From positions 1 through 37,471 of the forward strand of contig JANNRA010000007.1 of assembly GCA_031401035.1 (NCBI GenBank): a stretch of 37,471 bases of DNA, written 5' to 3'. A program made the translations under genes and the position numbers. Source of the DNA: JANNRA01 sp031401035. Its GTDB lineage: Bacteria > Desulfobacterota > Binatia > HRBIN30 > CADEER01. Within the stretch, counting starts at the first letter, position 1; each line of letters starts with the position of its first letter. Below, one piece after another: positions 13,712 to 22,989 of the stretch. The notes below the pieces were generated by a model. That model was given only the letters and a program-made list of their open reading frames with translations. It did no database searches and was not told the origin of the DNA.

Positions 13712-15039
13712 GCCGGTTGGCGTTGGTCGCAGCCGTCGCGCTCCTGGGCGCAGGGTGCTCGACCTATACCGATCGCCTGGCGCAGGCGAGCCGCGCCGCC
13801 TCGGCCGGCGACTACAACGCCGCGGTGAGCGATGTGAACGCCGTCATGGGCGTTTCCAGCAGCGACGAACTGCCGAGTCAGTGGACCGGCGACCAGCCGC
13901 TGGCGGTGCTCGAGCGCGGCTCGCTGCGCCAGGCACTCGCCGACTATCCCGGCTCGACGCGTGATCTGTCGGGCGCCGAGCCACAGCTCGAGCTGCTCGA
14001 CATGAAGACCGACCCGGTCGCCGCACTGGGCAGCTATCTGTACAGCGACAGCGTCAAGACCTACCGCACGCCCCCCACCGAGCGCCTGTCTCTCAACCCG
14101 ATCAATTTGCTGAACTACCTGGCCGCCGGCGATCTCGACGGTGGGGCGGTCGAGGCGCGGCGCTTCCAGGTGATGCGCGACTACCTCGCCTCGCTCGACA
14201 TCAAGGCCGAGGGTCCGGCGACGCTCGGCGCCTATCTCGCCGGCTTTGTCTTCGAACGGCGCGGCGAGGGCGACCGCGCCATGCGCTACTACGAGGAGGC
14301 ACTGGCGGCCGGCCCGCTGCCCTCGCTCGACGCACCGATCCGCCGCCTGGCGCGCAGCTATCCATATCGCGGTCCGCGCCTGGCCGCTGTCCTGGCGCAG
14401 CAACCGATCGCCAAGGGCGTGCCGATCGACCCCATCGCCCCGACCGAGCTGCTGATCGTCCTGAGCGTCGCCCGCGTGCCGCACCGGGTACCCGAGCGCA
14501 TCCCGGTCGGCGCGGCGGTCGGCATCGCCGGCAGCCTGCTGAGCGGCGACATCGACTGGCTCAAGTACGGCGCCGGCAAGGTGGTCGTCTACCCGCAACT
14601 GGTGGCGACGGAGAGTTCGCTCGGCCCCGCCGCGGTGACGGTCGATGGACAGCCCCTCCCCGTCGATCTGCTCACCGACCTCGGGGCCTCCATCCGCCAG
14701 GAGTACGATGACGCGAAGCCGAAGATCCTGGCCGCGGCGCTGGTGCGCATGGCCGCGCGCGCCGCCGTCGCGGAAGGGGTGCGCGCCGGCGGAAATGTGC
14801 AGAGCAGCGCGCTCGGCGACGTGCTCAGCATTCTCGTCGAGACCACCATGGTCGCCCTCGACCGCCCCGACACGCGCTCCTGGACGATGCTGCCCGACCG
14901 CGTCCTCGTCGCCCGCCTGCCGGTCGCCGCCGGCGCGCACACGGTCGAGGTGTCCTTCGGCGGTAGCGGCAGCCGCAGCGTCTCGGTGGACGTCCCCAAC
15001 GCCGGCTTCGCCGCCGTCGTCATCACCGAGCCGCGCTGA
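13699..15039 (+). CDS. COG3014-like lipoprotein with TPR-type helices
   Basis: 446 residues from Met 13699. MGATRRLALVAAVALLGAGC is a clear lipoprotein signal (lipobox LGAGC). The rest is largely helical, with a tetratricopeptide-like part (YNAAVSDVNAVMG; FERRGEGDRAMRYYEEALAA) and a beta-rich end that includes TVEVSFGGSGSRSVSVDV. COG3014-like proteins are found next to LpoB/CsgG-like lipoproteins. The family function is not established; outer-membrane assembly or surface export is a reasonable guess. A TTG start at 13648 would put a non-signal stretch first and is less likely. Confidence 0.7.
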   Translation: MGATRRLALVAAVALLGAGCSTYTDRLAQASRAASAGDYNAAVSDVNAVMGVSSSDELPSQWTGDQPLAVLERGSLRQALADYPGSTRDLSGAEPQLELLDMKTDPVAALGSYLYSDSVKTYRTPPTERLSLNPINLLNYLAAGDLDGGAVEARRFQVMRDYLASLDIKAEGPATLGAYLAGFVFERRGEGDRAMRYYEEALAAGPLPSLDAPIRRLARSYPYRGPRLAAVLAQQPIAKGVPIDPIAPTELLIVLSVARVPHRVPERIPVGAAVGIAGSLLSGDIDWLKYGAGKVVVYPQLVATESSLGPAAVTVDGQPLPVDLLTDLGASIRQEYDDAKPKILAAALVRMAARAAVAEGVRAGGNVQSSALGDVLSILVETTMVALDRPDTRSWTMLPDRVLVARLPVAAGAHTVEVSFGGSGSRSVSVDVPNAGFAAVVITEPR

Positions 15040-15057
15040 TCGGCGCCGCAGCCGGGG

Positions 15058-16074
15058 TCAGCCGACCCAGTCGGCGAGGCGCTGGAAGCACCAGAAGGCG
15101 GCGAGCACGCCCATGGCGTAGACGGCGGGGCGCGTCGAGCGCGCGGCGGCGAGCGGCAGCCAGCGCCGCAGCAGCGCCCCGCCGGCAAGGACGGCGGCGA
15201 CGAAGGCGAGCTGGCCGATCTCGATGCCGGCGTTGAACGAGAGCAGCGCCAACGGCACGTCGTCGCCGCTCAACCCCGCTGCGGCGAGGGCGCCGGCGAA
15301 GCCGAGTCCGTGCAGCAGGCCGAAGGCGACCGCCATCAGCCACGGCAAGCGGCGCAACGCCGTGCCCTGTCCCTCGTCACGCGCCAGCTCGACGGCGAGG
15401 ACGAGGACGCTGAGGGCGATGAGCACCTCGATCGGGCGCGACGGCACGCTGGCGAGGCCGAGAACCGCGGCGGAGAGGGTGATGCTGTGGCCGAGCGTGA
15501 AGGCGGTGATGGTCTGCACCAGCAGCCGCGTCGTCGCCACCAATAGCAGCAGGCCGAAGACGAACAGCAGGTGGTCCGGGCCGCTGAGGATGTGCTCGAC
15601 CCCCAGGCGCGTGTAGTCGCGAACGACGTCCCAGCGGCTGGCGCGCGCCGGCACCGTGAAGGCGGGCTGGCGCGGGCTGAGCACCACCTGGACGCGCTCG
15701 CCGCCGTCGCGGGTGACGGTGAGCAGGGCGTTGATCTTCGCCGCCGCCAGGTCGGCGACGCCGATCGTCGCGCCGGCCAGCCCGCCGGGGCCGCAGTCGA
15801 TGCTCCAGCGCAGGATGACGTGATCGGCCGCCTCGCCGCTCTCGATGTCCGAGATCCGCCGGCAGCTCGCCGACAGCAGCGGCCGCACGTCGGCGCCGGG
15901 CAGGCGCAGCGCCGAGGCGCGCCAGGTGACGGCAAAGATGCCGGGGGCGGTTTCCTTGAGCGCCAGCGCGGCGGGATCGAGCCCGTGCGCGAGCGCGGAC
16001 GCGGCCGACACGAGCATCGCGAGCGCCGCCGCCGCCGCCAGCCGGCGCCGCGGCGCACCCGCCACCGCGATCAC
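15058..16074 (-). CDS. HupE/UreJ family membrane protein
   Basis: 338 residues, GTG start overlapping the PPIase stop (GTGA). After a signal-like N-terminus (to SALA) comes a ~140-residue extracytoplasmic domain, then six to seven membrane spans with the HupE/UreJ motifs LGVEHILSGPDHLLFVFGLL, FTLGHSITLSAAVLGL, FGLLHGLGFAGAL and LLSFNAGIEIGQL. The conserved His and Asp residues suggest metal transport, probably nickel or cobalt. The DUF3604-PPIase-HupE order is a recurrent gene set. Confidence 0.85.
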   Translation of the reverse strand: MIAVAGAPRRRLAAAAALAMLVSAASALAHGLDPAALALKETAPGIFAVTWRASALRLPGADVRPLLSASCRRISDIESGEAADHVILRWSIDCGPGGLAGATIGVADLAAAKINALLTVTRDGGERVQVVLSPRQPAFTVPARASRWDVVRDYTRLGVEHILSGPDHLLFVFGLLLLVATTRLLVQTITAFTLGHSITLSAAVLGLASVPSRPIEVLIALSVLVLAVELARDEGQGTALRRLPWLMAVAFGLLHGLGFAGALAAAGLSGDDVPLALLSFNAGIEIGQLAFVAAVLAGGALLRRWLPLAAARSTRPAVYAMGVLAAFWCFQRLADWVG

Positions 16075-17045
16075 GACTGGCCTCGCTGCTGCCACGCCGC
16101 CGACTCGACCTGCAGCGGGTAGCGCGTGCGGAGGTCGCGCAGCAGGGCGTTGCGGCGCAACGCGCGCTGCTCCGACTGCCAGCGTTCGAGCACCTGGCCG
16201 CGCACGTCGGCGAAGGGCGGCGGCGCCCCGGCGACGCGCGCGTCGATCCAGACCAGGTGGGTCCCGTAGGGCGACGCGATCGGCCCGACCCAGGCGTCGG
16301 CGTCGGCGCGCTGCAGCGCGGCCGCGAACCCGGCGCCGAACAGCTTGGCGATCTGGGCCGGGGACTGGGCGACGACCCGCGGCGGTGCCGAGAACGTATC
16401 GCCGTGGCCCACCGCGTCGCGCGGCTCGCTGCGCCGCGCCCGCAGCGCCGCCAGCCGCGCCGCCGCATCGGCGCCGGGCGCGGCGCGGTCGGAGGCGAAG
16501 AAGACCTGCCAGAAGCTGATCCGGTCGGGAGCGCGGTAGTCCTCGCGATGGACCGCGTAGAACGCCTGCAGCGCCGCGTCGTCGGGCGGCTGCTCATCGA
16601 CGCGCTCGGCGAGCAGCCGCATCTTCTGCACCAGGATGCGGCGCACGACCAGGTCGGTGCGGTCGAGGCCGAGTTCCAGGGCGCGCGCGTAGAGCCGCTC
16701 GGGATCGGTCGACTCGCCGTCGCTGAGCATCTCCATCTGCTCGACCAGCCAGGTGCGGACGCTGCGGTCGTTGCGGTCGAGGCCGCGCGCCAGGGCTTCG
16801 CGGAAGAACAGCTCCTCCTCGATCGCCTTGTCGATCAGCGCCGCCTCGTCGGCCGGCGTCGCCACCAGGCCCGACTCGCGCGTGTAGTCCGCGCGCATTC
16901 GCGCCACCTCGGCGGCGCCGATGGCGATCGGCGCGCTGCTGCGCTCGCCGTGCGCCGGTGGCGCCGGGCCGCTCGCCCGCACCAGCAGGAAGAGCAGGCC
17001 GCCGCCGACGACGAAGTGCAGCAGCGGGGCCTGCAGGAGGCGCAT
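16071..17045 (-). CDS. Parvulin-type peptidylprolyl isomerase (membrane-anchored)
   Basis: 324 residues from Met 17045: one membrane span (LLHFVVGGGLLFLLV), then a SurA/PpiD-like helical chaperone part (LIDKAIEEELFFREALARGL) and a parvulin-like domain with FGAGFAAALQRADADAWVGP, IASPYGTHLVWIDARVAG and FADVRGQVLERWQSEQR. It acts on the periplasmic side, probably folding the secreted products of this operon. The start follows the DUF3604 stop by 17 bases. Confidence 0.8.
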   Translation of the reverse strand: MRLLQAPLLHFVVGGGLLFLLVRASGPAPPAHGERSSAPIAIGAAEVARMRADYTRESGLVATPADEAALIDKAIEEELFFREALARGLDRNDRSVRTWLVEQMEMLSDGESTDPERLYARALELGLDRTDLVVRRILVQKMRLLAERVDEQPPDDAALQAFYAVHREDYRAPDRISFWQVFFASDRAAPGADAAARLAALRARRSEPRDAVGHGDTFSAPPRVVAQSPAQIAKLFGAGFAAALQRADADAWVGPIASPYGTHLVWIDARVAGAPPPFADVRGQVLERWQSEQRALRRNALLRDLRTRYPLQVESAAWQQRGQS

Positions 17046-17062
17046 GCGGCGCGGCGCCGGCC

Positions 17063-19474
17063 TCAGTCGGCGGTCTCCAGGTCGGCGCCCCTGATCTGCC
17101 ACAGCCGCGTCGTGCGCAGCGCCGTCGCACCGGCCTCGATGAGCAACTCGGCGAAGTGGTCGACGCGGTCAGCGCCGGCCAGCGCCATCGACACCGTGCG
17201 CAGGCGCAGCACCGCTTTGCCGGCGGCGCTCTCCTGCAGACATACGCTGCGAATGCCGCCGATGCTGCCGGTCTTGTCGCGCCACATGAAGCGGCGCGGC
17301 CGGGTCTCCTGCAGGGTGCCGGCCGGGATGGTCACCTGATAGATGTCATCGTCGTCGCGCAGCGTGATGCTGAGCGGCTGCGTGGCGGCCGAGAAGCCGG
17401 CCGGCAACGCGCCGAGGCGGACCGTCAGGTCGAGCACGTCGCTCGCCGGCGCGCTGCCGAAGCGCACCTGGCCCTTGAGACGCGCGATGGATTCGGGCCG
17501 ATACCAGATCGGCGACGACCAGGCGCGCTCCTGGATGGTCTTCGGCAGCGGCGGACGCATCGGGTCCGAGCCGTCGTTGCAGCACTCCTCGAAGCCGGCC
17601 GGCACGGCGGCCGGCACGCTGCAGTCGATGCCCTGGGCGGCGCAGTACAGGGTGCTCCAGCGACAGGTCGGGTTCTCGAGCACGCGGGCGTAGTAGAAGG
17701 CGCGCTGCGACGGATCGAACTCGGGATCGGTCCAGACGGCGCACAGCGAGTCCGCGCCCGGGCCGGTCGGTTCGCAGGTCCCCGGGTCGACCGCGGCGCC
17801 GTTGTTGGCGTCGCCGGCGACGTCGAAGACCTTCTCCTGCGACTGGCCGCCGGCGTCGACCCAGCCCTTGACGATCTGCACGCGTTGCAGCTGCGTCCCC
17901 GGCAGGGTCGCGCTGCCCGGGTCGCGGAAGGCGAGAACGCCGAAGCGCGGGCTGTTGTTGCCGCGAACCGGGCCGATCTCGCCGCCCATCGGTACGCCGC
18001 CGCGGTAGGCGGTGGCGACGAAGTCGGGATCGCCGCAGCGCAGGTCCGACTGGCGGCCGGCGAAGAAGCGCAGGATCGGCCGGCTGCCGCTGGTGCCGTA
18101 CACCTCGCGCCGCCGGATGGCGGCGAAGAGGGCGTCGCGCGAGTTCTCCTCCGCCCACACCACTGCGAGGCCGCCGCCGCTGCCCTCGATGCCGGCGGGC
18201 GTGACGCGCGCCACGATATAGGCCGGATTGGCGTGATCGCGCAGACCGAGGTGGCCGTAGGTGCCGAAGTCGCGCTCCTCGGTGGCGCCCGGCGTGCTGT
18301 TGTGGGTGTCGGTGCTGCCGACGAGGCCGAACTGGAAGGGATTGACGCCGAGCAGCTGGTCCTGCTCGAGGCCCTCGCGCAGCGCGTTGCGGACGTAGTT
18401 GAGTGGCGGGAAGACCTGATTGGGGTTGGAGACCGCGTTGAAGAGCTGCAGGCGGTTGAGTTTCTCGAAGCCGCACACCTCGTCGGTGGACTGCGCCCCC
18501 GGCCGGCACTCGGAGTCGCCCTTGTGCTGGTTCATCTCCACCACCGGCTCCATGCCGGAGCGCACGGCGGCGTCGGCGGCGGTGAGCGGGCTGTTGCTGC
18601 CGTCGGCCTTGAGCGGCGCGAACATCAGCCCGCCGCTGGCGTTGGGGTTGTGCGGAATCGCCAGCACGTCGCAGCTCGGCAGGCCGTCCTTGCACTGCGT
18701 CTGCAACTCGTCCCACAGGCCCCGCGGCGTCGGCTCCTCCATGAAGCTGATCGGCAGCGACGGGACGTCGGCGTTGCGGAAGATGACGTTGCGGTGCAGG
18801 TTGTTGCCGCCCGGCTGGCCGCTCCACTCGTAGGCGACGAAGCTGGTGAAGGTGCAGGCCGCCGTGCGGTCGTAGAACTCTTCCGCCGCCGCCTGCGTGT
18901 CCTGCCAGATCAGCGAAGCCTCGGCGAGGCAGTTCGCCCCACCGGCGCCGCACCACGAGAAGCGCTGCGGCGGGTTGAGGACGCCGTAGCCGAGCAGGAA
19001 GCCGATGACCGCCGGCGGCGGCAGCAGGTTGGGCAGCGGCAGGATCGGCGACGCCAGCTGGTTGCGGGCGGCGACGCAGTCGGCCGAATCATAGCCGCTC
19101 AACCCCGGGGTCTGACAGATGGAGATCTCGCCGAACTGCTCGGCGTGGTCGGTGACGGCGGTGAAATCGAGCGGCCGGCGCAGCTGCGCGCTGCGGGTCG
19201 GGATCCCCATCGCATCGTACGGCGCCAGCCCGATCGTCTCGCCCTGCGCGAAGCGATAGGCGCCGCGCGGGTCCTCGCGCGTGCCGGCGAAGACCGCGTC
19301 CGACGAGTAGGACGTATGGACATGCGTGTCGCCGAAGTGCGGCTGGCGGAAGATGTCGAAGTTGGCGCACGGCTGGCGCGTCTCGGTGCGCGCCCATGGT
19401 CCGGGCACCGGCTGCGCCTGCACGGCCCCCGCCGCGACGACGATCAGCATCGCGATCGCTCGAATGCCCGTCAT
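17063..19474 (-). CDS. DUF3604 protein (PHP-like metallo-phosphoesterase fold), exported
   Basis: 803 residues. A signal peptide (MTGIRAIAMLIVVAAGAVQA) is followed by PHP-type metal motifs: QPHFGDTHVHTSYSSDA, LDFTAVTDHAEQFGE, AIPHNPNASGG and GLVGSTDTHNS. Many Cys residues fit an oxidising periplasm. The family is large and common in marine and soil bacteria; its substrate is unknown, and hydrolysis of phosphoesters or related compounds is inferred from the fold. It heads the operon with a PPIase and a HupE/UreJ protein. Confidence 0.85.
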   Translation of the reverse strand: MTGIRAIAMLIVVAAGAVQAQPVPGPWARTETRQPCANFDIFRQPHFGDTHVHTSYSSDAVFAGTREDPRGAYRFAQGETIGLAPYDAMGIPTRSAQLRRPLDFTAVTDHAEQFGEISICQTPGLSGYDSADCVAARNQLASPILPLPNLLPPPAVIGFLLGYGVLNPPQRFSWCGAGGANCLAEASLIWQDTQAAAEEFYDRTAACTFTSFVAYEWSGQPGGNNLHRNVIFRNADVPSLPISFMEEPTPRGLWDELQTQCKDGLPSCDVLAIPHNPNASGGLMFAPLKADGSNSPLTAADAAVRSGMEPVVEMNQHKGDSECRPGAQSTDEVCGFEKLNRLQLFNAVSNPNQVFPPLNYVRNALREGLEQDQLLGVNPFQFGLVGSTDTHNSTPGATEERDFGTYGHLGLRDHANPAYIVARVTPAGIEGSGGGLAVVWAEENSRDALFAAIRRREVYGTSGSRPILRFFAGRQSDLRCGDPDFVATAYRGGVPMGGEIGPVRGNNSPRFGVLAFRDPGSATLPGTQLQRVQIVKGWVDAGGQSQEKVFDVAGDANNGAAVDPGTCEPTGPGADSLCAVWTDPEFDPSQRAFYYARVLENPTCRWSTLYCAAQGIDCSVPAAVPAGFEECCNDGSDPMRPPLPKTIQERAWSSPIWYRPESIARLKGQVRFGSAPASDVLDLTVRLGALPAGFSAATQPLSITLRDDDDIYQVTIPAGTLQETRPRRFMWRDKTGSIGGIRSVCLQESAAGKAVLRLRTVSMALAGADRVDHFAELLIEAGATALRTTRLWQIRGADLETAD

Positions 19475-19578
19475 CCGTGAGCCCCCATGCGTGATCCCCC
19501 CATGTGTCCAGTCGCGCGTCGCGGCCGCGGTGCGTCGAGATCGCCGGCGCGGCACTCAGCCCGGCGACGCACTGGACA

Positions 19579-20223
19579 TCATGACCGCGCGCCGAGGTGT
19601 GACGCAAGACGATCGATGCCCGGCGCCGGCACCACGGCGACGACGCGCTCGGGCCCCGCCGCGGCCTCCCAGGCATTGTCTCCGAGCCAGAACACGCCGA
19701 GCTCCGCGAAGCGGCGCCCGTCGCCGATGATGGTGCCCTCGACGCGCAGCCGGGCGGTCGCCGGCTGCCGCAGCGCCGTGGCCTCCGTCACCAGCTCGAA
19801 GGCCACCCGACCGCCGCCCGCGAGCGGGCCGACCGGCGCGGCCTCGGGCACGGTGCCGCAAACGATGGTGCGTTCCATGCCGGCCGATTTGTGCACATGC
19901 CGCGCCTGGAAATCGGGCCGGCTCTGCATGGCCATGAAGGCGCGCCGCGACGGGTAGCAGACGATGCCGACGCGATCCCAGGCGCTGCCCGCCTCGACAT
20001 CGCCGAAGAAGACCACCTCGGCGCCGATCGCCGCCAGCACGTCGAGCGGCGCGTAGCGGTCGTCCGCCTCGCGTCCGCTGACGCCGTCGTCACGACCGGC
20101 GCCGTAGTCGGCGCGGGCGCGGTACTTCATGAAGTTGACCATCAGGATCGGACCGTCCTGCTCCGGCGCGCAGGTGGCGAGGTGCCCGGCGTATTCGGGG
20201 TCAATGGTTCCGTAGGAGGGCAT
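19579..20223 (-). CDS. DUF1330-like (dimeric alpha/beta barrel) protein
   Basis: 214 residues from Met 20223, with GGAGA six bases upstream. Motifs: DGPILMVNFMKYRARADYGA, LDVLAAIGAEVVFFGDVEAG, WDRVGIVCYPSRRAFMAMQS and PDFQARHVHKSAGMERTIV. These match DUF1330-like proteins in which a ferredoxin-like fold repeats. No enzyme activity is established. It reads toward the DUF3604 gene, about 100 bases away, and may share its operon. Longer upstream extensions lack homology. Confidence 0.75.
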   Translation of the reverse strand: MPSYGTIDPEYAGHLATCAPEQDGPILMVNFMKYRARADYGAGRDDGVSGREADDRYAPLDVLAAIGAEVVFFGDVEAGSAWDRVGIVCYPSRRAFMAMQSRPDFQARHVHKSAGMERTIVCGTVPEAAPVGPLAGGGRVAFELVTEATALRQPATARLRVEGTIIGDGRRFAELGVFWLGDNAWEAAAGPERVVAVVPAPGIDRLASHLGARS

Positions 20224-20654
20224 GGGTTCTCCGGTCGGGTCGGCGGCGCCGCTGCCGACGGCGAGCGCGCCGGCACCGTTGCCCGTCGTCTCCTGCGGTC
20301 TTGCTCGAGTTGCAGTTGCGCTGTCAATACTTTCGCGCCCCGTTTTCCTCTGGCGACGCGCGCCGCGTCTGCTATGCCGACCGCATGATCGGCTATGCGA
20401 GTGCGCGGCCTCTCTTGGTCTTCGCCTTGACCATGGCGCCGCTCGGGGCGGTGGCGCGGCGCCCCAGCGCCGTCCTCTGAACGGGCGGGCGTGGCCGTCG
20501 AAGACGGGGCCGAGGCATAGCGTGGTGAGCAATTCGGTCGCCAGCGCCCGCCGCTGAACAGTGACAGCGGCCGCCCGCTTCCCTTGGCATGGCAAACTGC
20601 GAGGGTGTATCGCTCTGTCCCGACGTTTTCTTGGGCTGAATACGGAGTGCCGAC
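20224..20654. other. Divergent intergenic region
   Basis: Between two divergent genes. On the minus strand TTGACA (near 20324-20329) could be a -35 box for the DUF1330-like gene, but no convincing -10 follows at 17 bases. A short plus frame at 20384 (MIGYASARPLLVFALTMAPL..., 31 residues) looks like a signal peptide without a body. No other feature is seen. Confidence 0.4.
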
Positions 20655-21734
20655 ATGCTGCATCAGTTGTGCTTCACCGCGATGAGGCGCCTCCCCGCGG
20701 TGGTGCTTTTGGCGGTCGCGCTCGGCGTGCTCGACCCCTCGATTGCCGCCGCCGATTGTTGCGTCTGCGCCGGTGGTACGAACCAAGGGGGACAGTCCAG
20801 CATGGGCGAGGGTTGCGAAACCACCCGGTGCGCAACGTTCTGCGGCGGCGTGGGGAACATTAACTGTTGCAATGTCGGGTCCGGGAATTCGTGCGGGGGG
20901 GCGAACGGCACGTGTCCGGCGACGCCAACCGCAAGCGCGACCGCGACACGTACCGGGACGGCCACCGCGACGCGTACCGGGACGGCCACCGCGACGCGCA
21001 CCGGGACGGCCACCCCCACCGCGACGGCCACGCCCACCAGCACCGGCACGGCGACCGAGACCGGCACCGCCACCGCCACCGCGACGGCCACGCCCACCAG
21101 CACCGGCACCGCGACCCAGACCGGCACGGCGACCGCCACCGCGACGGCCACGCCCACTGCCACCGGCACGGCGACCCATACCGGCACGGCAACCGCGACG
21201 GCCACCGGCACGGCGACCGCGACCGGGACCAGGACAGCAACGGCGACAGGAACCGCAACGGCGACGGCCACCGCCACCGGGACGGTTACGCAGACGGCGA
21301 CGACGACCGCCAGCCGGACGGCAACGCCGACCTTCACACCCGCGCCGCCGGCGCTCACCGGCGACCTGGAACCCGACGACGGCAACGTGACCGGCACCGG
21401 TTCGCCAGGCTGCAACCTGATTCAGATCTGCAAGATCGGCGGCGGCGGCCTCACGCCGAGCAGTCCGCCGTGCACGGCGCCCGACACGTTGATCGGCAGC
21501 GGGCCGGCGAACGCGAACGGACAGTTCAACATCGCCATCGCCCCGCCGCTGCAGAACCGCGAGTGCATCTACGCCTTCGACACCTGCACCATGCTGGCCA
21601 GCGCGGTACGCTGCGCGGTCGCGCCGGCGCCGGCGCCGGCGCTGTCGGGGCGCGGGGCACTGTTGGCCGTCGGCGTCCTCGGCCTGGTGGCGCTGCTCGG
21701 CCTGAGCCGCCTGGGTCGCGACAGCAGCCCGTAA
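20655..21734 (+). CDS. Surface protein with Thr-Ala-Pro linker and C-terminal membrane anchor
   Basis: 359 residues. A signal peptide ends near SIAAA; a small Cys-rich domain follows (DCCVCAGGTNQGG, CATFCGG, NCCNVGSGNSCGG). Residues ~90-240 are a (TATATPT/TGTAT)n low-complexity linker. A C-terminal domain contains DLEPDDGNVTGTGSPGCNLI. The end, PALSGRG plus a hydrophobic stretch (ALLAVGVLGLVALLGL) and SRLGR, has the layout of a sorting signal (motif, membrane span, basic tail). The linker is probably O-glycosylated or a spacer. Start supported by GGAG upstream. Confidence 0.75.
   Translation: MLHQLCFTAMRRLPAVVLLAVALGVLDPSIAAADCCVCAGGTNQGGQSSMGEGCETTRCATFCGGVGNINCCNVGSGNSCGGANGTCPATPTASATATRTGTATATRTGTATATRTGTATPTATATPTSTGTATETGTATATATATPTSTGTATQTGTATATATATPTATGTATHTGTATATATGTATATGTRTATATGTATATATATGTVTQTATTTASRTATPTFTPAPPALTGDLEPDDGNVTGTGSPGCNLIQICKIGGGGLTPSSPPCTAPDTLIGSGPANANGQFNIAIAPPLQNRECIYAFDTCTMLASAVRCAVAPAPAPALSGRGALLAVGVLGLVALLGLSRLGRDSSP
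20917..21345 (+). repeat. Low-complexity coding repeat (Thr-Ala-rich)
   Basis: Degenerate short tandem units such as GGGACGGCCACCGCGACG encode the Thr/Ala/Gly/Pro linker. Units vary at third positions, so the repeat is older than the Gly/Ser repeat at 1075-1273. Open frames on the other strand here are by-products. Confidence 0.8.
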
Positions 21735-21741
21735 GCGGTTA

Positions 21742-21780
21742 GTGGTCCCCTGGCGCTGCTCTACGTCGCCTGGGGACCAC
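21742..21780 (+). terminator. Hairpin after the surface-protein gene
   Basis: GTGGTCCCC (21742-21750) pairs with GGGGACCAC (21772-21780). An inner GGCG/CGCC continues the stem after one T-T mismatch, leaving an 11-base loop. It starts eight bases after the TAA. No T-tract follows. Confidence 0.65.
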
Positions 21781-21827
21781 GAGGACCGCGGCCGCATCCG
21801 GTAGAGGCTGCGGGCAGAGAGGTGTCC

Positions 21828-22769
21828 ATGCGTCGACTCGCCACATCCTTCGCTCTGTCCGTCCTGCTGCTCGGCTGCGGAGATGACAATGATCACGGCG
21901 GCGGCATGCCGACACCGACGCCGCTGTTCGGCGCGGAGGCGGACGCGTTCGATCTCGACCTGGCGACCGAACTCGGCCGACTCTGCCTGCAGTCCTACCA
22001 GATGCTGATCGACTTCGATCGCGGCACGACCTTCACCCTGCCGGCGCCGTACACGCTGCGGGCGCAGTACCTGACGCCCGAGCACTTCCCCGGCGAGTCC
22101 TACTCGACCGCGGTGCCGATCGCCTTCGTCGCCACCGCCGGCACGGCCATCTACGTCACCTTCCGCGGCACCGTGACGATCCCCGAATGGATCTCGGACG
22201 CCACCCTCACGCAGGTGCCCTACGCACCGGTCAGCGGCGGCGGCAAGACGGAAACCGGCTTCACGGCGATCTACGAGTCAGTCCACACCGCCATCATCGA
22301 CGAGGTCAACGCGCTCGCCGCGTCCTCCTCATACACGGAGTTGTTCATCACCGGGCACAGCCTCGGCGCCGCGCTGGCCACCCTCGCCGCTCCCGACCTG
22401 GCGCGCGCGACGCGCTTCGACGCGCCGATCCTCTACAACTTCGCCAGCCCGCGCACCGGCGACCCCAGCTTCGCCGCCCTGGTCGACGAGTTGCCGACCA
22501 GCTGGCGAATCGCCAACGCCTACGACGAGGTGCCGAAGCTGCCGTCGACGGTCACCGTCGTGTTCAAGGGCGACAAGCCCGAGCTCTTCTTCTACGAGCA
22601 CATCGACAGCGAGTACGCCGTCACCTTCGGCATGCCGATCCGCAACATCGGCGACCTCGAGCACAACCACGCCATGTGCAACTACTACGCGACCCTGTGC
22701 GGCCAGACGGACGACCCGGCGGGCTGCGAGCAGATGGCCGGCGGCGCCGGCGGCTGCAACCCGGGTTGA
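21828..22769 (+). CDS. Class 3 lipase family lipoprotein
   Basis: 313 residues from Met 21828 (AGAGAGG five bases upstream). MRRLATSFALSVLLLGCGDD is a lipoprotein signal (LLGC). Then come AIYVTFRGTVTIPEWISDA (typical FRGT/S motif), the nucleophile elbow LFITGHSLGAALATLA (GHSLG), YNFASPRTGDPSFAALV, a likely Asp in AYDEVPKLP and a likely His in LEHNHAMCNYY. All parts of a Ser-Asp-His lipase are present. It probably hydrolyses acyl esters at the cell surface. Confidence 0.85.
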   Translation: MRRLATSFALSVLLLGCGDDNDHGGGMPTPTPLFGAEADAFDLDLATELGRLCLQSYQMLIDFDRGTTFTLPAPYTLRAQYLTPEHFPGESYSTAVPIAFVATAGTAIYVTFRGTVTIPEWISDATLTQVPYAPVSGGGKTETGFTAIYESVHTAIIDEVNALAASSSYTELFITGHSLGAALATLAAPDLARATRFDAPILYNFASPRTGDPSFAALVDELPTSWRIANAYDEVPKLPSTVTVVFKGDKPELFFYEHIDSEYAVTFGMPIRNIGDLEHNHAMCNYYATLCGQTDDPAGCEQMAGGAGGCNPG

Positions 22770-22989
22770 ACGATCGGTGCGCCTTCGGTCCGCCGACAGG
22801 CGCCGACGGGGCGGCGCCCTCCAGCATCCCCTCCCGCAGCATTCCGCCAGCGCCCGCGCCGACATGGTCTCTTCGATCGCCGAGCGACCGTAGCGCAAAT
22901 GTTTCCCGTTGACCTTAACGTTCTCGGCTGTTCGACTCACATGGGGCGCGCTGTTGCGCCCGCAGATCACGCTGAGGGGGAAACGCACC

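Noticed and set aside
16958..19480. An 840-residue plus-strand open frame opposite the DUF3604 and PPIase genes.
   Set aside because: Shadow of genes with clear motifs on the minus strand.
20663..21415. Val/Ala/Pro-rich and His/Arg/Asp-rich frames over the Thr-Ala linker.
   Set aside because: Shadows of a GC-rich coding repeat; no start signal or family motif.
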